A stretch of 64,000 nt of DNA from Polaromonas sp. (GCA_028292745.1 JAQGLT010000082.1:1-64000); one strand, 5' to 3'; numbered from the stretch's first letter, positions 1 to 8,834 are shown. Numbers and translations: made by a program. The notes: generated from the letters alone by a model not told the origin.

Positions 1-846
1 GCCGCTGACCGGCGCCTCGATGCGGTAGGCCGCGTCGCCGTGGGCCACCACCAGGGGCAGCCGCGCCGGGCTGTCGGTGCGCTGGGCCGACAGCGGCAGC
101 CGCGCCGTCCACACAGCGCCTTGCCAGGCCTGGTCCCAGGCGCCGGCCGGCTGGATCACATTGGCGGTTTCGGGAAACAGCGCCAGCGTCTTGCCCCGCA
201 GCGCGGCGGGCAGGCCGGCCAGCGACACGCCGAGGAAGTTGTCGCTCACCTCCAGCCGGCTGGCGCCCGTGGGCAGCGGTTGGGGCGCGGCGTCGAACGC
301 GGCCTGGAACACAGCGCCATGGGCCGCCGTCGAGCCCTGGGCCGGCAGGCTCAGCGTGAACTCGCCCTCCTGCGGAATGCACTCCTTGCGGCAGACCAGC
401 CAGGCGGCCCTAAGCTTCACGTCGAGCTGCGGGGCGTTGAAGCCGGCTGCAATGTTCAGCGGCACCGGCAGCAGCACCGCGTGCTCATAGCCGTAATTGG
501 CCAGCGTGCCGATCGGGATCTTCTTCGGCGTCGGCCAGGCGATGTCGCCGGCCGTGACGCCGGCCGGCAGCTGCCACTCCAGCACCGTCGGCAGGCCCGA
601 GTCGCCGGAATTTTTCCAGTAGGTGTGCCACTCGGGCTGGTGCGTCAGCTGCAGGCCCAGCCAGACCGGCTTGCCCGCCTGCACGCCCTCGGGCGCCCAG
701 GCCAGCAGTTCGGCGCGCACCTGCTCGGTGCTCACCACCGGGCTTTTCAGCGTTGTTTTTATCAGGCTATTTTGGGCCGTGGCGCTTGCTGTGAATGCGC
801 AGGCAGCTATCAAAACAATAGCTGAAACAAAACGTTGGAAATTCAT
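1..846 (-). CDS. DsbD/ScsB-like protein, N-terminal part (cut by window edge)
   Basis: The minus-strand frame is open from an ATG at 846 to the window edge, giving 282 codons of a longer protein. It begins with a signal peptide (residues 1 to about 25, ending near ATAQN) and continues with the periplasmic domain typical of ScsB/DsbD-like thiol:disulfide interchange proteins. Family hallmarks visible are WHTYWKNSGDSGLPT (about residues 77-91) and the pair C152 and C156 in the context VCRKECIP. Family members pass electrons from a membrane domain to periplasmic thiols. That membrane domain would lie outside the window, so full-length function is inferred. The plus-strand reading frame covering the same bases has no recognisable protein and is a shadow. 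Oddity: the signal-peptide codons contain a copy of the dispersed palindromic repeat (796-824). Confidence 0.75.
   Translation of the reverse strand, partial: MNFQRFVSAIVLIAACAFTASATAQNSLIKTTLKSPVVSTEQVRAELLAWAPEGVQAGKPVWLGLQLTHQPEWHTYWKNSGDSGLPTVLEWQLPAGVTAGDIAWPTPKKIPIGTLANYGYEHAVLLPVPLNIAAGFNAPQLDVKLRAAWLVCRKECIPQEGEFTLSLPAQGSTAAHGAVFQAAFDAAPQPLPTGASRLEVSDNFLGVSLAGLPAALRGKTLALFPETANVIQPAGAWDQAWQGAVWTARLPLSAQRTDSPARLPLVVAHGDAAYRIEAPVSG
796..824 (-). repeat. Palindromic repeat inside the signal-peptide codons
   Basis: The arms agctat and atagct flank a short spacer, followed on the minus strand by gcctgcgca. This matches the repeat seen intact at 40626 and 12898. It is read in frame as SAIVLIAACA, the hydrophobic core of the signal peptide. 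Confidence 0.7.
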
Positions 847-950
847 GGTGTTGATGTGAGCGGCAGCGCTGCCTTTAGTTCCGGCGGCGCCTGCGGACGG
901 GAAAGCGGCGGCGCTGGGTTTCCGATTGTGCGTCAGGCCCTCTGAAGCCT

Positions 951-1295
951 TCAGGTCTGGCCGCCCGGCTCTACCGGGACGGCGGGCACAAACACCGCCG
1001 GCAGTTTTTTGGGCGCCCGAATGCGCAGCTGCTTGTTGACGTTTTCCCGGCCGAACACCACTTCAATGTCGGCTATGGCCACGCCGAACAAAGGCGCCAA
1101 AAAACGCACCATGTGGTCGGTCGCCTTGCCGCCTTTTGGCGCGGCGGTCACGCTGACCTTGAGCTGCGTCCCCTTGGGCTTGCCGATGGCGTCACGCCCG
1201 GCGCCGGGTTTGCCCAGGATGTTGACCACCAGCACATCGCCGTCCCAGGCGAAGAAACTGTCGCCGGTGGCGTTTTTGACCCGGCCGTGGCTCAT
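951..1295 (-). CDS. DUF167 / YggU-family protein
   Basis: A 114-residue protein on the minus strand with the compact alpha/beta pattern of the DUF167 family: a first strand DGDVLVVNILGKPGAGRDAI, then a lysine/glycine-rich stretch (KVSVTAAPKGGKAT), then a C-terminal segment VVFGRENVNKQLRI. The usual family length is about 95-110 residues, so it is complete, with a slightly extended C-terminus. The molecular role of the family is not established, so none is assigned. It lies downstream of the toxin-antitoxin pair on the same strand but is separated by about 270 bases, so it is probably a separate transcript. Confidence 0.75.
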   Translation of the reverse strand: MSHGRVKNATGDSFFAWDGDVLVVNILGKPGAGRDAIGKPKGTQLKVSVTAAPKGGKATDHMVRFLAPLFGVAIADIEVVFGRENVNKQLRIRAPKKLPAVFVPAVPVEPGGQT

Positions 1296-1563
1296 GGGCC
1301 GGCCTGCAGTTGTTGCAGTGCTGGCTTGCAGAGGTGGTTCAGGACGGGATTCGGCATGGTCTGTTGATGAGGGCTCCTTGCCGAGCCGTCATGCCGGGCT
1401 TATTCCGCAAACCGGGTCGTGCGGCTGTTCAGTCGTGCATGTTTGATAGCGGGAAGGGACTGTCCAGAGAAAATCATCGAACAGTTGCCTGGACATGCCT
1501 GAACATGCCTGGCGGGTACGAAAGGCGTGTTTAATTCGCAACTTTCGATACACATCCCGGCAC
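1296..1563. other. Intergenic stretch, no gene seen
   Basis: No frame here shows a recognisable protein. The only structure noticed is a short direct duplication (acatgcctg twice, around 1492-1512). Confidence 0.5.
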
Positions 1564-1902
1564 TCAACCCGGCTCAAACATCGCCTGCAGCGTCGCCAGC
1601 AATTTTTGCAGCGTTGCGGGATGAACGGCTCCCAAGCGCTTGACCAGCCGCGCCTTGTCCAGCGTGCGCACCTGATCGAGCAGCACCAGCCCCGTTTTAC
1701 CCTGAAACGTCAAGCCAGTCCGAAAGGCCGCAGGCTGCGAGCCGGTGGTCATGGGGGCCACGATCACGGTGCGCAGGTGGTCATGCATCTCGGGCGGCGA
1801 CACCACCACGCAGGGCCGCGTCTTCTGAATTCCGCTGCTGACCGTCGGGTCGAGGTTGACCAGCCAGACCTCGCCGCTCGCCACCGCCGGGCGGCTCACC
1901 AC
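1564..1902 (-). CDS. mazF: MazF/PemK-type mRNA interferase toxin
   Basis: A 112-residue protein starting at a GTG. The family signature is clear: GEVWLVNLDPT near residues 10-20, then KTRPCVVVSP, then a central TVIVAPMTT strand and LLDQVRTLDKARLVKR near the C-terminus. MazF-fold toxins cleave single-stranded RNA at short sequences and are held inactive by the co-expressed antitoxin. Length is normal. The start overlaps the last codons of the upstream antitoxin gene (ending at 1896), which indicates translational coupling. The target sequence cannot be read from the protein. Confidence in the family is high. Whether the pair is active is unknown. Confidence 0.88.
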   Translation of the reverse strand: MVSRPAVASGEVWLVNLDPTVSSGIQKTRPCVVVSPPEMHDHLRTVIVAPMTTGSQPAAFRTGLTFQGKTGLVLLDQVRTLDKARLVKRLGAVHPATLQKLLATLQAMFEPG

Positions 1903-2144
1903 ACCAGCTCCGCATCCCCTTCGTTGCCCACTTCAGGCCACACCATTGCATCGTCTCCCGTTGCCGCCAGGCGCTGGCTGTCCTGCGCCCAGCCTTCGCG
2001 CGCGTTGCGCTTGAGCGGGCGAATTTCGATCACGTCGCCGTTGACCTGCAAGTCGGCCACATCGACCAGGCCTAGCTGTTTCAAGATCGGCTTGGGAATC
2101 AGAATGCCTTGGGAGTTGCCCATTTTTCGAATGGAGACTTGCAT
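1896..2144 (-). CDS. mazE: MazE/AbrB-type antitoxin
   Basis: An 82-residue protein. The start is set at the ATG at 2144 because a strong Shine-Dalgarno (aaggaggaaat) lies just upstream. A longer reading from 2168 would swallow that site. The N-terminal half is a SpoVT/AbrB swapped-hairpin DNA-binding domain (VSIRKMGNSQGILIPKPILK, with VNGDVIEIRPL after it). The acidic C-terminal tail (DDAMVWPEVGNEGDAELVW) is the kind of segment that occupies the MazF active site. Such antitoxins usually repress their own promoter, so the operator is expected in the 2145-2253 interval shared with the divergent radical SAM gene. Confidence 0.88.
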   Translation of the reverse strand: MQVSIRKMGNSQGILIPKPILKQLGLVDVADLQVNGDVIEIRPLKRNAREGWAQDSQRLAATGDDAMVWPEVGNEGDAELVW

Positions 2145-2253
2145 GATTTCCTCCTTAAATAAGCACAATGTTATTACTTTGACGAGTTTGAGGCGCTAAA
2201 TCAGCCTGTTGTCGAACCCACTGTGGCCGGTCCACGGGTTCGATAATGCGGCC

Positions 2254-3873
2254 ATGGATTCCCCTCACGCCGCCGCTTCGCCCGCCATCGTCCTGGCCAC
2301 GCTCAACGCCAAGTACATCCATGCCTCGCTCGGCCTGCGCTACCTGCTGGCCAACATGGACCGGCATGGCGGCGCGGGGCTGCGCAAACGCACGCAGCTG
2401 CGCGAGTTCGTCATCCAGCAGCGGCCGGTGCAGATCGTGGAGAGCCTGCTGGCGCTTGAGCCGCGCGTGATCGGGTTGGGCATCTACATCTGGAACGTGG
2501 TCGAAACCACCCAGGTGGTGCGCCTTTTGAAAACCCTGCGGCCCGACATCAAGGTGGTGCTTGGCGGGCCGGAGGTCAGCTTTGAAACCGGCGAGCAGGA
2601 AATCTGCCGGCTGGCCGACCATGTGGTGACCGGCTGGGGCGATGTGAGCTTTCCCAGGCTGTGCCGGGCGCTGCTCGACGGCCCGCAGCCGCTGATGAAG
2701 GTGATTGCCGGCGAACAGCCCGCGCTGGCCGAGCTGGCTTTGCCTTACGACGAATACACCGCCGAAGACCTGGAAAAGCGCCTGCTGTATGTCGAAGCCT
2801 CGCGCGGCTGCCCGTTCAAGTGCGAGTTCTGCCTGAGCTCGCTCGACAAGACCGCCTGGGCCTTCGAGCTGGACCGCTTCATGGCCGAGATGGAGGCGCT
2901 CTACCGGCGCGGCGCGCGCAACTTCAAGTTCGTGGACCGCACCTTCAACCTGAAGGTGGATTTCTCCACCCGCATCCTGCAGTTTTTCCTGGACCGCATG
3001 GCGCCCGAGCTGTTCGTGCATTTCGAGGTCGTGCCCGACAGCCTGCCGGACCGGCTGAAAGCGCTGATCGCGCAGTTCCCGGCCGGCTCGCTGCAGTTCG
3101 AGGTCGGCATCCAGAGTTTCAATCCCGAGGTGCAGCAGCGCATCTCGCGCAGGCAGGACAACCTCAAGACCGCCGACAACCTGCGCTGGCTGGTCAACGA
3201 GAGCCGGGCGCATGTGCATGCCGACCTGATCTTCGGCCTGCCGGGAGAAACGCTGGAGAGCTTTGCCGACGGCTTTGACCGGCTGCATGCGCTGGGTCCG
3301 CACGAAATCCAGTTCGGCATCTTGAAGCGGCTGCGCGGCACGCCGATCACGCGGCACACGGCCGACTTCGCGATGGCCTACGACCCGCAGACGCCGTACA
3401 CGATTTTGCAGACCTCGACCATTGACTTCGCCACCATGCAGCGCATCCAGCGTTTTGCCCGCTACTGGGAAATGGTCGCCAACTCGGGCCGGTTTTGCGC
3501 GGCGCTGCGCCTGCTGCTGCGCGATAGCCCGGAAACGGCGGGTTCGGCCTTTCACCATTTCCTCGGCTTCAGCGACTGGCTGTGGCGCACCACCGGCAAG
3601 ACGCACGAATTTGCGCTGGAAAAGCTGGTGGATTTGCTGCACGAACACTTGACGGCGGCGCGCAGGCTGCCCGAGGACACGGTGCGCGCCGCCTTGCTGG
3701 CCGACTACCTGGCCAGCGGTGCGCGCGGCAAGCCCCATTGCCTGGGCGCGGCGCTGGACGCCGGCCGGGCCGCCTTGCCGATGGCTGCGGGCAAGCAGCG
3801 GGCCGAACGGCAGGGCCGGCATGTTCAGCAGGCGCATCGCGATGAAATTCAAAAGGCGGCGGCAGCGGCATGA
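2254..3873 (+). CDS. B12-binding radical SAM protein with DUF4080-like C-terminus
   Basis: A protein of about 539 residues. I chose the ATG at 2254 (MDSPHAAASP) over an in-frame TTG at 2209 because the homologous N-terminus (IVLATLNAKYIHASLGLRYL) starts soon after it. Residues about 10-145 form a cobalamin-binding Rossmann-like domain (GLGIYIWNV, KVVLGGPEVS). The radical SAM core follows with its iron-sulfur ligands C186, C190 and C193 in RGCPFKCEFCLSS and the later strands VEVGIQSFN and ADLIFGLPGET. The C-terminal region (YDPQTPYTILQT and on) is the helical extension typical of this subfamily. Substrate unknown. The last 35 residues are alanine- and arginine-rich. Divergent from mazEF. Confidence 0.85.
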   Translation: MDSPHAAASPAIVLATLNAKYIHASLGLRYLLANMDRHGGAGLRKRTQLREFVIQQRPVQIVESLLALEPRVIGLGIYIWNVVETTQVVRLLKTLRPDIKVVLGGPEVSFETGEQEICRLADHVVTGWGDVSFPRLCRALLDGPQPLMKVIAGEQPALAELALPYDEYTAEDLEKRLLYVEASRGCPFKCEFCLSSLDKTAWAFELDRFMAEMEALYRRGARNFKFVDRTFNLKVDFSTRILQFFLDRMAPELFVHFEVVPDSLPDRLKALIAQFPAGSLQFEVGIQSFNPEVQQRISRRQDNLKTADNLRWLVNESRAHVHADLIFGLPGETLESFADGFDRLHALGPHEIQFGILKRLRGTPITRHTADFAMAYDPQTPYTILQTSTIDFATMQRIQRFARYWEMVANSGRFCAALRLLLRDSPETAGSAFHHFLGFSDWLWRTTGKTHEFALEKLVDLLHEHLTAARRLPEDTVRAALLADYLASGARGKPHCLGAALDAGRAALPMAAGKQRAERQGRHVQQAHRDEIQKAAAAA

Positions 3874-3905
3874 GCGGCACGCGGCGAGATTTTTAAGCAT
3901 TTAAT

Positions 3906-3959
3906 GCCTGTGGCGCTTATGGGGAGTGCGTGTCTAGCTATCTAAATAATAGCAAATGG
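3906..3959 (-). repeat. Dispersed palindromic repeat, intergenic copy
   Basis: On the minus strand: tttgctattatttagatagct, continued with agacacgcactccccataagc as separate tail. This is the acgcac-tail variant also seen at 19387-19438. It lies between the radical SAM gene and the creatininase gene. Confidence 0.75.
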
Positions 3960-3999
3960 CTTGGCGTGCCAGGCGCTGGAAATAGCCCAAAATACGCGC

Positions 4000-4851
4000 A
4001 TGACTTCCGCCATCCCTGCCCATGCCGCCGCCCCCCGTTTCTGGGCCGACCTGAAAACCACCGACTTCGCCCACCTCGACCTGGCCCGCTGCATCGCCGT
4101 GCTGCCGGTGGCCGCCATCGAGCAGCACGGCCCGCACCTGCCGTTGAACGTCGATGCCACGCTGGTCGATGGCGTCATCGCCAGCGCGCTGCCGCACTTG
4201 GCCGCTACCCTTCCCGTGCTTTTTCTGCCCACCCAGTGCATCGGCTTCAGCCCCGAGCACATGCGCTTTCCCGGCACGCTGACGCTCAAGGCCGAAACCC
4301 TCCTCCGGCTCTGGACCGAGCTGGCCGAGTCGGTCGCGGCCACCGGCGTCAAGAAGCTGGTGCTGCTCAATTCGCACGGCGGCCAGGTCGGGCTGATGGA
4401 TGTGGTGGCACGCGACCTGCGAATGCGCCTGGGCCTGCTGGTGTACAGCGTCAATTCCTTCAACCTGCCGCTCCAGGGCGAAGATGGCGTCCCGGTGGGC
4501 GCGCAGTTCAGCGCGCATGAGCACCGCTTCGGCATTCATGCCGGCGACATCGAAACCTCGATGATGCTGGCGCTCAGGCCCGGACAGGTCGAGATGGCCA
4601 AGGCGCAGGATTTTCATTCGACGTCGCAGGACCGCGCCGAGCGCTTCAGCATCCTGGGCGACGGCCGCAGCGCCAAGCTGGGCTGGCAGATGCAGGACTA
4701 CAACCCGCACGGTGCGGTGGGCAACGCCGCCGCCGCCACGGCGCAAAAAGGCCATGCGCTGCTGGGCGCCATGGGCCGCAGCCTGGCGCAGCTGCTGGCG
4801 CAAATCGACCAGCTGCCCGCCGACACCCTGCGCGGCAGCACTGCCTTGTAA
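4000..4851 (+). CDS. Creatininase-family amidohydrolase
   Basis: A 283-residue protein starting at the ATG at 4000. The frame is open further upstream but only through repeat sequence. The creatininase fold is shown by AAIEQHGPHLPL (E41, H43 and H46 region), NVDATLVDGV with the metal-ligand aspartate, the central LLNSHGGQVG motif, and the late HAGDIETSMML motif carrying another acidic ligand. Family members hydrolyse cyclic or linear amides using two metal ions. Known substrates include creatinine, formamidopyrimidines and mycofactocin precursors, so the substrate cannot be set from sequence alone. It is cytoplasmic, with no signal peptide. Gene neighbours do not form an obvious pathway with it. 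Confidence 0.85.
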   Translation: MTSAIPAHAAAPRFWADLKTTDFAHLDLARCIAVLPVAAIEQHGPHLPLNVDATLVDGVIASALPHLAATLPVLFLPTQCIGFSPEHMRFPGTLTLKAETLLRLWTELAESVAATGVKKLVLLNSHGGQVGLMDVVARDLRMRLGLLVYSVNSFNLPLQGEDGVPVGAQFSAHEHRFGIHAGDIETSMMLALRPGQVEMAKAQDFHSTSQDRAERFSILGDGRSAKLGWQMQDYNPHGAVGNAAAATAQKGHALLGAMGRSLAQLLAQIDQLPADTLRGSTAL

Positions 4852-5004
4852 GCCGACGGCGTTGCTGCGTGCAGGCAGCGGCAAACAGCCCCTGTCAGGC
4901 CATCGGCAGACTACGCACTGTTACCGCGCAGCAGCGGTTTGAGCCCTGTTTTGCGCCCACGCCGGCGCTACCATCCGGCTTTTACCCCTTCACAGGAGCA
5001 CATC

Positions 5005-5496
5005 ATGGGACTCATCGATCTGCTGCAGCAAGCACTTGGCGGCAATACCGAAAAACATTTCGACCAGGTGGCCAAGGAAGCCCCGCGCGAGGAGCTGGCC
5101 GACGGGCTGGCGGCGAGCATGCGCTCCAAGGACACGCCACCTTTTGGCGACATGGTGTCCCAGATGTTCGGCAAGTCGTCCCCGACGCAGCAGGCAGGCC
5201 TGCTGAACCAGATTCTGGGCGCGCTCGGGCCGGCGGCGGCCACCGGCCTGGCCGGCGGACTGCTGGGCCGCATCCTGGCACCGGGCCAGGCGCAGGTCAC
5301 GCCCGAGCAGGCATCCCAACTCTCGCCCGCCGAGGTGACCGAAATCGCGGCCGAGGCCGAAAAAACCCATCCGGGCGTGGTCGACCAGGTCAGCCAGTTC
5401 TATGCCGAGCATTCGGGCTTGATCAAGACGCTGGGCGGCGCCGCGCTGCTGGTGGCGATGGCGAAAATGAAAAACAACCTCGACAACCGGCGCTGA
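5005..5496 (+). CDS. Unrecognised alanine-rich protein (DUF937/YidB-like appearance)
   Basis: A 163-residue protein starting at ATG 5005 with aggag 8 bases upstream. Residues 1-60 (GLIDLLQQALGGNTEKHFDQ, then DMVSQMFGKS) look like the small helical DUF937-type proteins. Residues 70-95 are a glycine/alanine-rich stretch (GALGPAAATGLAGGLLGRIL). Residues about 135-155 (TLGGAALLVAMAKMK) could be a weak amphipathic or membrane helix. There is no signal peptide and no catalytic motif. I cannot assign a function. It stands alone between the creatininase and Lrp genes and is followed by a strong hairpin. Confidence 0.6.
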   Translation: MGLIDLLQQALGGNTEKHFDQVAKEAPREELADGLAASMRSKDTPPFGDMVSQMFGKSSPTQQAGLLNQILGALGPAAATGLAGGLLGRILAPGQAQVTPEQASQLSPAEVTEIAAEAEKTHPGVVDQVSQFYAEHSGLIKTLGGAALLVAMAKMKNNLDNRR

Positions 5497-5559
5497 AGGT
5501 GCTGAGTTGAAGGCGGGCAACGCCGCAAGGCACCCGCCGCGTGCATGAGAGCCCAAAAG

Positions 5560-5599
5560 GCAAACCCCCAGGCCATGGATAAACAGTCTGGGGGCTTGC
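5560..5599 (+). terminator. Strong hairpin after the small protein gene
   Basis: The arms gcaaacccccag and ctgggggcttgc pair over 12 positions with one mismatch around a 16-base loop. No T-run follows on either strand, so intrinsic termination is doubtful. An RNA-stabilising 3' hairpin is an alternative. Confidence 0.4.
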
Positions 5600-5681
5600 A
5601 CCGCAGGCCGTGCCGGTAAGCTGGCTGGGGTGTGCCACAAGTATCGCCCCCAGGACGCCGAATAATTTGCCAGAGTTATCG

Positions 5682-5700
5682 CCAAAATTTTAAAATTTGG
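5682..5700 (+). promoter_or_regulatory. AT-rich near-palindrome before the Lrp gene
   Basis: ccaaaattttaaaatttgg lies 43 bases before the start codon in an otherwise GC-rich setting. Lrp/AsnC proteins bind AT-rich dyads and commonly regulate themselves, so this is a candidate autoregulatory operator. Only the dyad is seen. Confidence 0.4.
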
Positions 5701-5743
5701 ATAATCAATCTGAAATTTTTGACAAACCAGATAAATTATCTTT

Positions 5744-6202
5744 ATGGATGCATTGGACCGAAAAATTCTCCAGGTGCTGCAAGCCGATTCGCGCACCAGC
5801 CTGCACGAAATCGGGCAGGCCGTGGGCCTGAGTCCGTCGCCCTGCTGGGGGCGCATCAAGAAAATGGAGGAGGCCCGCATCATCGAGGGCTACACCGTGC
5901 GGCTCAATGCGCAGGCGGTCGGTCTGGGCGAGACGGTGCTGGTGCAGGTCACGCTCGACAGCCATTCGGACAACACGCTGGAAAAATTCGGCGAAACCCT
6001 GGCGTCGATTCCCGAGGTGATCGAGGCCTGGCTGGTGTCCGGCGATTACGACTACCTGCTGCGCATTGCCGTGCGGGACACCAAAGACTATGAGCGGCTT
6101 CTGCGCGAGCGCCTCTACACGATCAAGGGCATACGCCACAGCAAGTCGAGCTTTGTGCTGCGAACGCTGAAGAAAGCCGACCTGCCCCTGCTGCCGGGCT
6201 GA
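5744..6202 (+). CDS. Lrp/AsnC-family transcriptional regulator
   Basis: A 152-residue protein with the standard two-part layout. An N-terminal winged helix-turn-helix occupies residues 1-55 (MDALDRKILQVLQADSR, then EIGQAVGLSPSPCWGRIKKM). A C-terminal RAM ligand-binding domain follows (VLVQVTLDSH, VIEAWLVSGDYDYLLRIAV, GIRHSKSSFVLRTLK). Length is exactly typical. Such proteins form dimers to octamers and respond to amino acids. The ligand is not predictable here. It is close to Lrp proper in the GDYDYLL motif. The sorbosone-dehydrogenase-like gene downstream is separated by 145 bases and need not be its target. Confidence 0.92.
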   Translation: MDALDRKILQVLQADSRTSLHEIGQAVGLSPSPCWGRIKKMEEARIIEGYTVRLNAQAVGLGETVLVQVTLDSHSDNTLEKFGETLASIPEVIEAWLVSGDYDYLLRIAVRDTKDYERLLRERLYTIKGIRHSKSSFVLRTLKKADLPLLPG

Positions 6203-6347
6203 CGCGAGCGCGGCGAGCGGCCAGAAAGCGCGGGTAAAAAGCCCGACAAATTTCTGCGCGGCTGGCTGACAGCCGCTGGCCAGGGCTGCCGCAGACTGGC
6301 GAGAACCTTGTACTCACCGCCCGCAACCGTTTTCAAGGAGTCAGCGC

Positions 6348-7688
6348 ATGAATCCACCGCCTTGTGATGCCGGTCGCTGGTGCCTCCATGCGCTGGGACT
6401 GGCCGCGCTCGTCAGTCTGGGCGCGTGCGGCGACACCGCCACGCTGGCGCCCAGCGCCGGCATGGGCGCCAGCCCGACCCTGCCGCAGCCCAAAAGCAGC
6501 CTGATCCCGACGGTCAACATCGCCCCGGCCAAGGGCTGGCCTGAAGGCGTCATGCCCACGGCCATGGCCGGCCTGAGCGTGACACCGCTGGCAACCGCGC
6601 TGGACCATCCGCGCTGGGTCTATGTTCTGCCCAACGGCGACGTGCTGGTCGCCGAAAGCAATGCCCCGCCCAAGCCGGAAGGCAGCCAGGGAATCAAGGG
6701 CAAGATCATGAAGATGGTCATGGCCAAGGCCGGCGCCGGCGTGCCCTCGGCCAACCGCATCACCTTGCTGCGCGATGCCGATGGCGACGGCAAGGCGGAA
6801 GTGCGAAGCGTGTTTTTGCAAAACCTGAACTCGCCTTTCGGCATGGCGCTGGTCGGCGCCGACCTCTACATCGCCAATGCCGATGCGGTGGTCCGCGTGC
6901 CCTACCAGGCTGGACAGACTGCCATCAGTGCGGCGCCGGTCAAGGTGGTGGACCTGCCGGGCGGGCCGATCAACCACCACTGGACGAAAAACGTGATTGC
7001 CAGCCCGGACGGCAGCAAGCTGTACGTGAGCGTCGGCTCCAACAGCAACGTGGCCGAAAACGGGATGGAGGCGGAGGCCGGCCGTGCCGCCATCTGGGAG
7101 GTGGACGCCAAGACCGGCAGCCACCGGATTTTTGCGTCGGGCCTGCGCAATCCCAACGGCATGGGCTGGGCGCCCGAAAGCGGCGCGCTGTGGACGGTGG
7201 TGAACGAGCGCGACGAGATCGGCAGCGACCTGGTGCCCGACTACCTGACCTCGGTGAAGGACGGCGGCTTTTACGGCTGGCCCTGGAGCTACTACGGCCA
7301 GAACGTCGATGTGCGCGTCAAGCCGCCGCAGCCCGAGATGGTGGCCAAGGCCATCGTGCCCGACTATGCGCTGGGCTCGCATGTCGCGCCGCTGGGCCTG
7401 GCGTTTTCAGAAGGCAATGCGCTGGGTGCCGCGCTGGCCAGCGGCGCCTTCGTCGGCGAGCACGGCTCCTGGAACCGCAAGCCGCTCAGCGGCTACAAGG
7501 TGGTGTTCGTGCCGTTTGCCAAGGGCCGGCCGGCCGGCCTGCCGGTCGATGTGCTGACCGGCTTTGTGAGCGACAAGGGCGACGCCTACGGCCGGCCGGT
7601 GGGCGTGGCGATGGACAAGCGCGGCGCGCTGCTGGTGGCCGACGATGTGGGCAATGTGGTCTGGCGCGTGGCCGGAGCGGCGAAGTAA
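6348..7688 (+). CDS. Sorbosone dehydrogenase-like PQQ lipoprotein
   Basis: A 446-residue protein that starts with a lipoprotein signal ending in LVSLGACG, so it should be lipid-anchored in the periplasm. The body is a six-bladed beta-propeller of the glucose/sorbosone dehydrogenase family. Visible family segments are [74 protein letters not shown] and [20 protein letters not shown]. Relatives oxidise aldoses or sorbosone with PQQ and pass electrons to the respiratory chain. The substrate is not predictable. The neighbouring cytochrome c and oxidase genes could in principle receive the electrons, but they lie beyond a repeat and on a separate promoter. Confidence 0.85.
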   Translation: MNPPPCDAGRWCLHALGLAALVSLGACGDTATLAPSAGMGASPTLPQPKSSLIPTVNIAPAKGWPEGVMPTAMAGLSVTPLATALDHPRWVYVLPNGDVLVAESNAPPKPEGSQGIKGKIMKMVMAKAGAGVPSANRITLLRDADGDGKAEVRSVFLQNLNSPFGMALVGADLYIANADAVVRVPYQAGQTAISAAPVKVVDLPGGPINHHWTKNVIASPDGSKLYVSVGSNSNVAENGMEAEAGRAAIWEVDAKTGSHRIFASGLRNPNGMGWAPESGALWTVVNERDEIGSDLVPDYLTSVKDGGFYGWPWSYYGQNVDVRVKPPQPEMVAKAIVPDYALGSHVAPLGLAFSEGNALGAALASGAFVGEHGSWNRKPLSGYKVVFVPFAKGRPAGLPVDVLTGFVSDKGDAYGRPVGVAMDKRGALLVADDVGNVVWRVAGAAK

Positions 7689-7735
7689 TTCCACTTTCAT
7701 TTCAATGCGCTATGTCGCTGCTTGGCCCTGCTGCT

Positions 7736-7789
7736 CCTGAATTCATGGCTGTTTGCGCAGGTGTTGCCTGCGCTGGAGCCCGTTTTGAT
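7736..7789 (+). repeat. Dispersed palindromic repeat, decayed intergenic copy
   Basis: The tail part tttgcgcaggtgttgcctgc, followed by gctggagcccgtttt, matches the intact copy at 40626 base for base in most positions. The left palindrome arm has decayed. It lies between the end of the dehydrogenase gene and the minus-strand cytochrome gene. Confidence 0.6.
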
Positions 7790-7934
7790 CATAAATTACG
7801 TCATTTTCCGGGCTTTTCCGGTATTTCTCCTTCCTTGCTGGGGAAGGAGCCGAGCGGCGCCACGGGCGGCCCAGGTGCGTGGCGGCTGCCAGTCAGGGTG
7901 ACTTCGCTCTAGCCGCGTGACACGGTGGCCTGCC

Positions 7935-8834
7935 TCAATGCAGCGTGCCCAGATAGGCCGCCATGTCGCGTGCGTGCGCCTCGGTCACGCCCATGTCGGG
8001 CATGGCCGACTGGGGCTTCACGGCCTTGGGGTGGCGCAGCCAGTGCACCAGGTTGTCGGGCGTGTTGGCGAGCCTGCCGGCAATCAGGCTGCGGCTGGCC
8101 AGGCCCCTGAGCGGCGGCCCCACATTGGGCGAGGCGCCGGTGATGCCGGGAATGGTGTGGCAGGCGCTGCAGGCATATTGGTACAGCGCCTGCCGGCCCC
8201 GCTCGATGTCGCCGCCCGTGGCGCCTTGCGTCCCGGATGCCGTGGCCGTGGCTGGCGACACAAGAGCCGGGCGCGGTTCGGCACCCGCGCCGGTGTTTTC
8301 CGCCAGGGCTGCGGGCGGGCGGGCGTCCTGCGTGAGGTCGGCATAGGCTTGCGGCGTCAGCGCCGGCAGGCGCTGCACAAAGGCCACGATGTCCCACAGC
8401 TGGGCGTCGTCGAGCCTGAACTGCCAGGCCGGCATGCCGCTCATCTTGATGCCGTGGCGGGTGATCCAGTAGATTTCACGCGGGCGCCAGCGCTGCAGGG
8501 CATCGACCAGCGGGCCGGGCAAGGGCTGCAGGCTTTTGCCGATGTCGCCTTGCGCCACCCCTGGCCCGCCGTGGCATTGCACGCACTTGTCGCGGTACAG
8601 GACTGCGCCCCGCGCGATGCGCTGCGGCGCGTCGAGCGCCGGAGGCTCGATGGCCCGGGCGCGCAGGCGCACCGAGTGGCGCATGGTGATTTCAAGCAGT
8701 GAATACACCGGTTGCCAGTGCTGGGTGGTGGCGGAAACGTTGTAGGCGCCGCTGTACACGACCGCAACGCCGGCGGCGGCGGCCAGCGTGGCCAGCAGGG
8801 CGGCGGCAAGCGCCAGGGCGAGGGCGGGTTTCAT
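7935..8834 (-). CDS. Diheme cytochrome c, membrane-anchored or secreted
   Basis: About 299 residues from the ATG at 8834. An ATG at 8846 is an alternative start. The N-terminus (MKPALALALAAALLATLAAAAG) is a signal peptide or membrane anchor. Two heme c sites are visible: CVQCH at residues 84-88 and CSACH at residues 222-226. Each is followed by a distal methionine candidate (IKMSGMPAW and QSAMPDMGV). The two domains are joined by a proline/alanine-rich linker of about 45 residues. It is divergent from the oxidase operon with only about 95 bases between the starts, so it is probably co-regulated and donates electrons to the oxidase. This partnership is inferred from position. Confidence 0.85.
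   Translation of the reverse strand: MKPALALALAAALLATLAAAAGVAVVYSGAYNVSATTQHWQPVYSLLEITMRHSVRLRARAIEPPALDAPQRIARGAVLYRDKCVQCHGGPGVAQGDIGKSLQPLPGPLVDALQRWRPREIYWITRHGIKMSGMPAWQFRLDDAQLWDIVAFVQRLPALTPQAYADLTQDARPPAALAENTGAGAEPRPALVSPATATASGTQGATGGDIERGRQALYQYACSACHTIPGITGASPNVGPPLRGLASRSLIAGRLANTPDNLVHWLRHPKAVKPQSAMPDMGVTEAHARDMAAYLGTLH

Noticed and set aside
40-825. Long plus-strand open frame over the DsbD-like gene
   Set aside because: Its translation is arginine-, glutamine- and glycine-rich with no family features, while the opposite strand gives a clear ScsB/DsbD-like protein.
2209-2253. TTG at 2209 as start of the radical SAM gene
   Set aside because: The extra 15 residues have no family match, while the ATG at 2254 directly precedes the conserved N-terminus.
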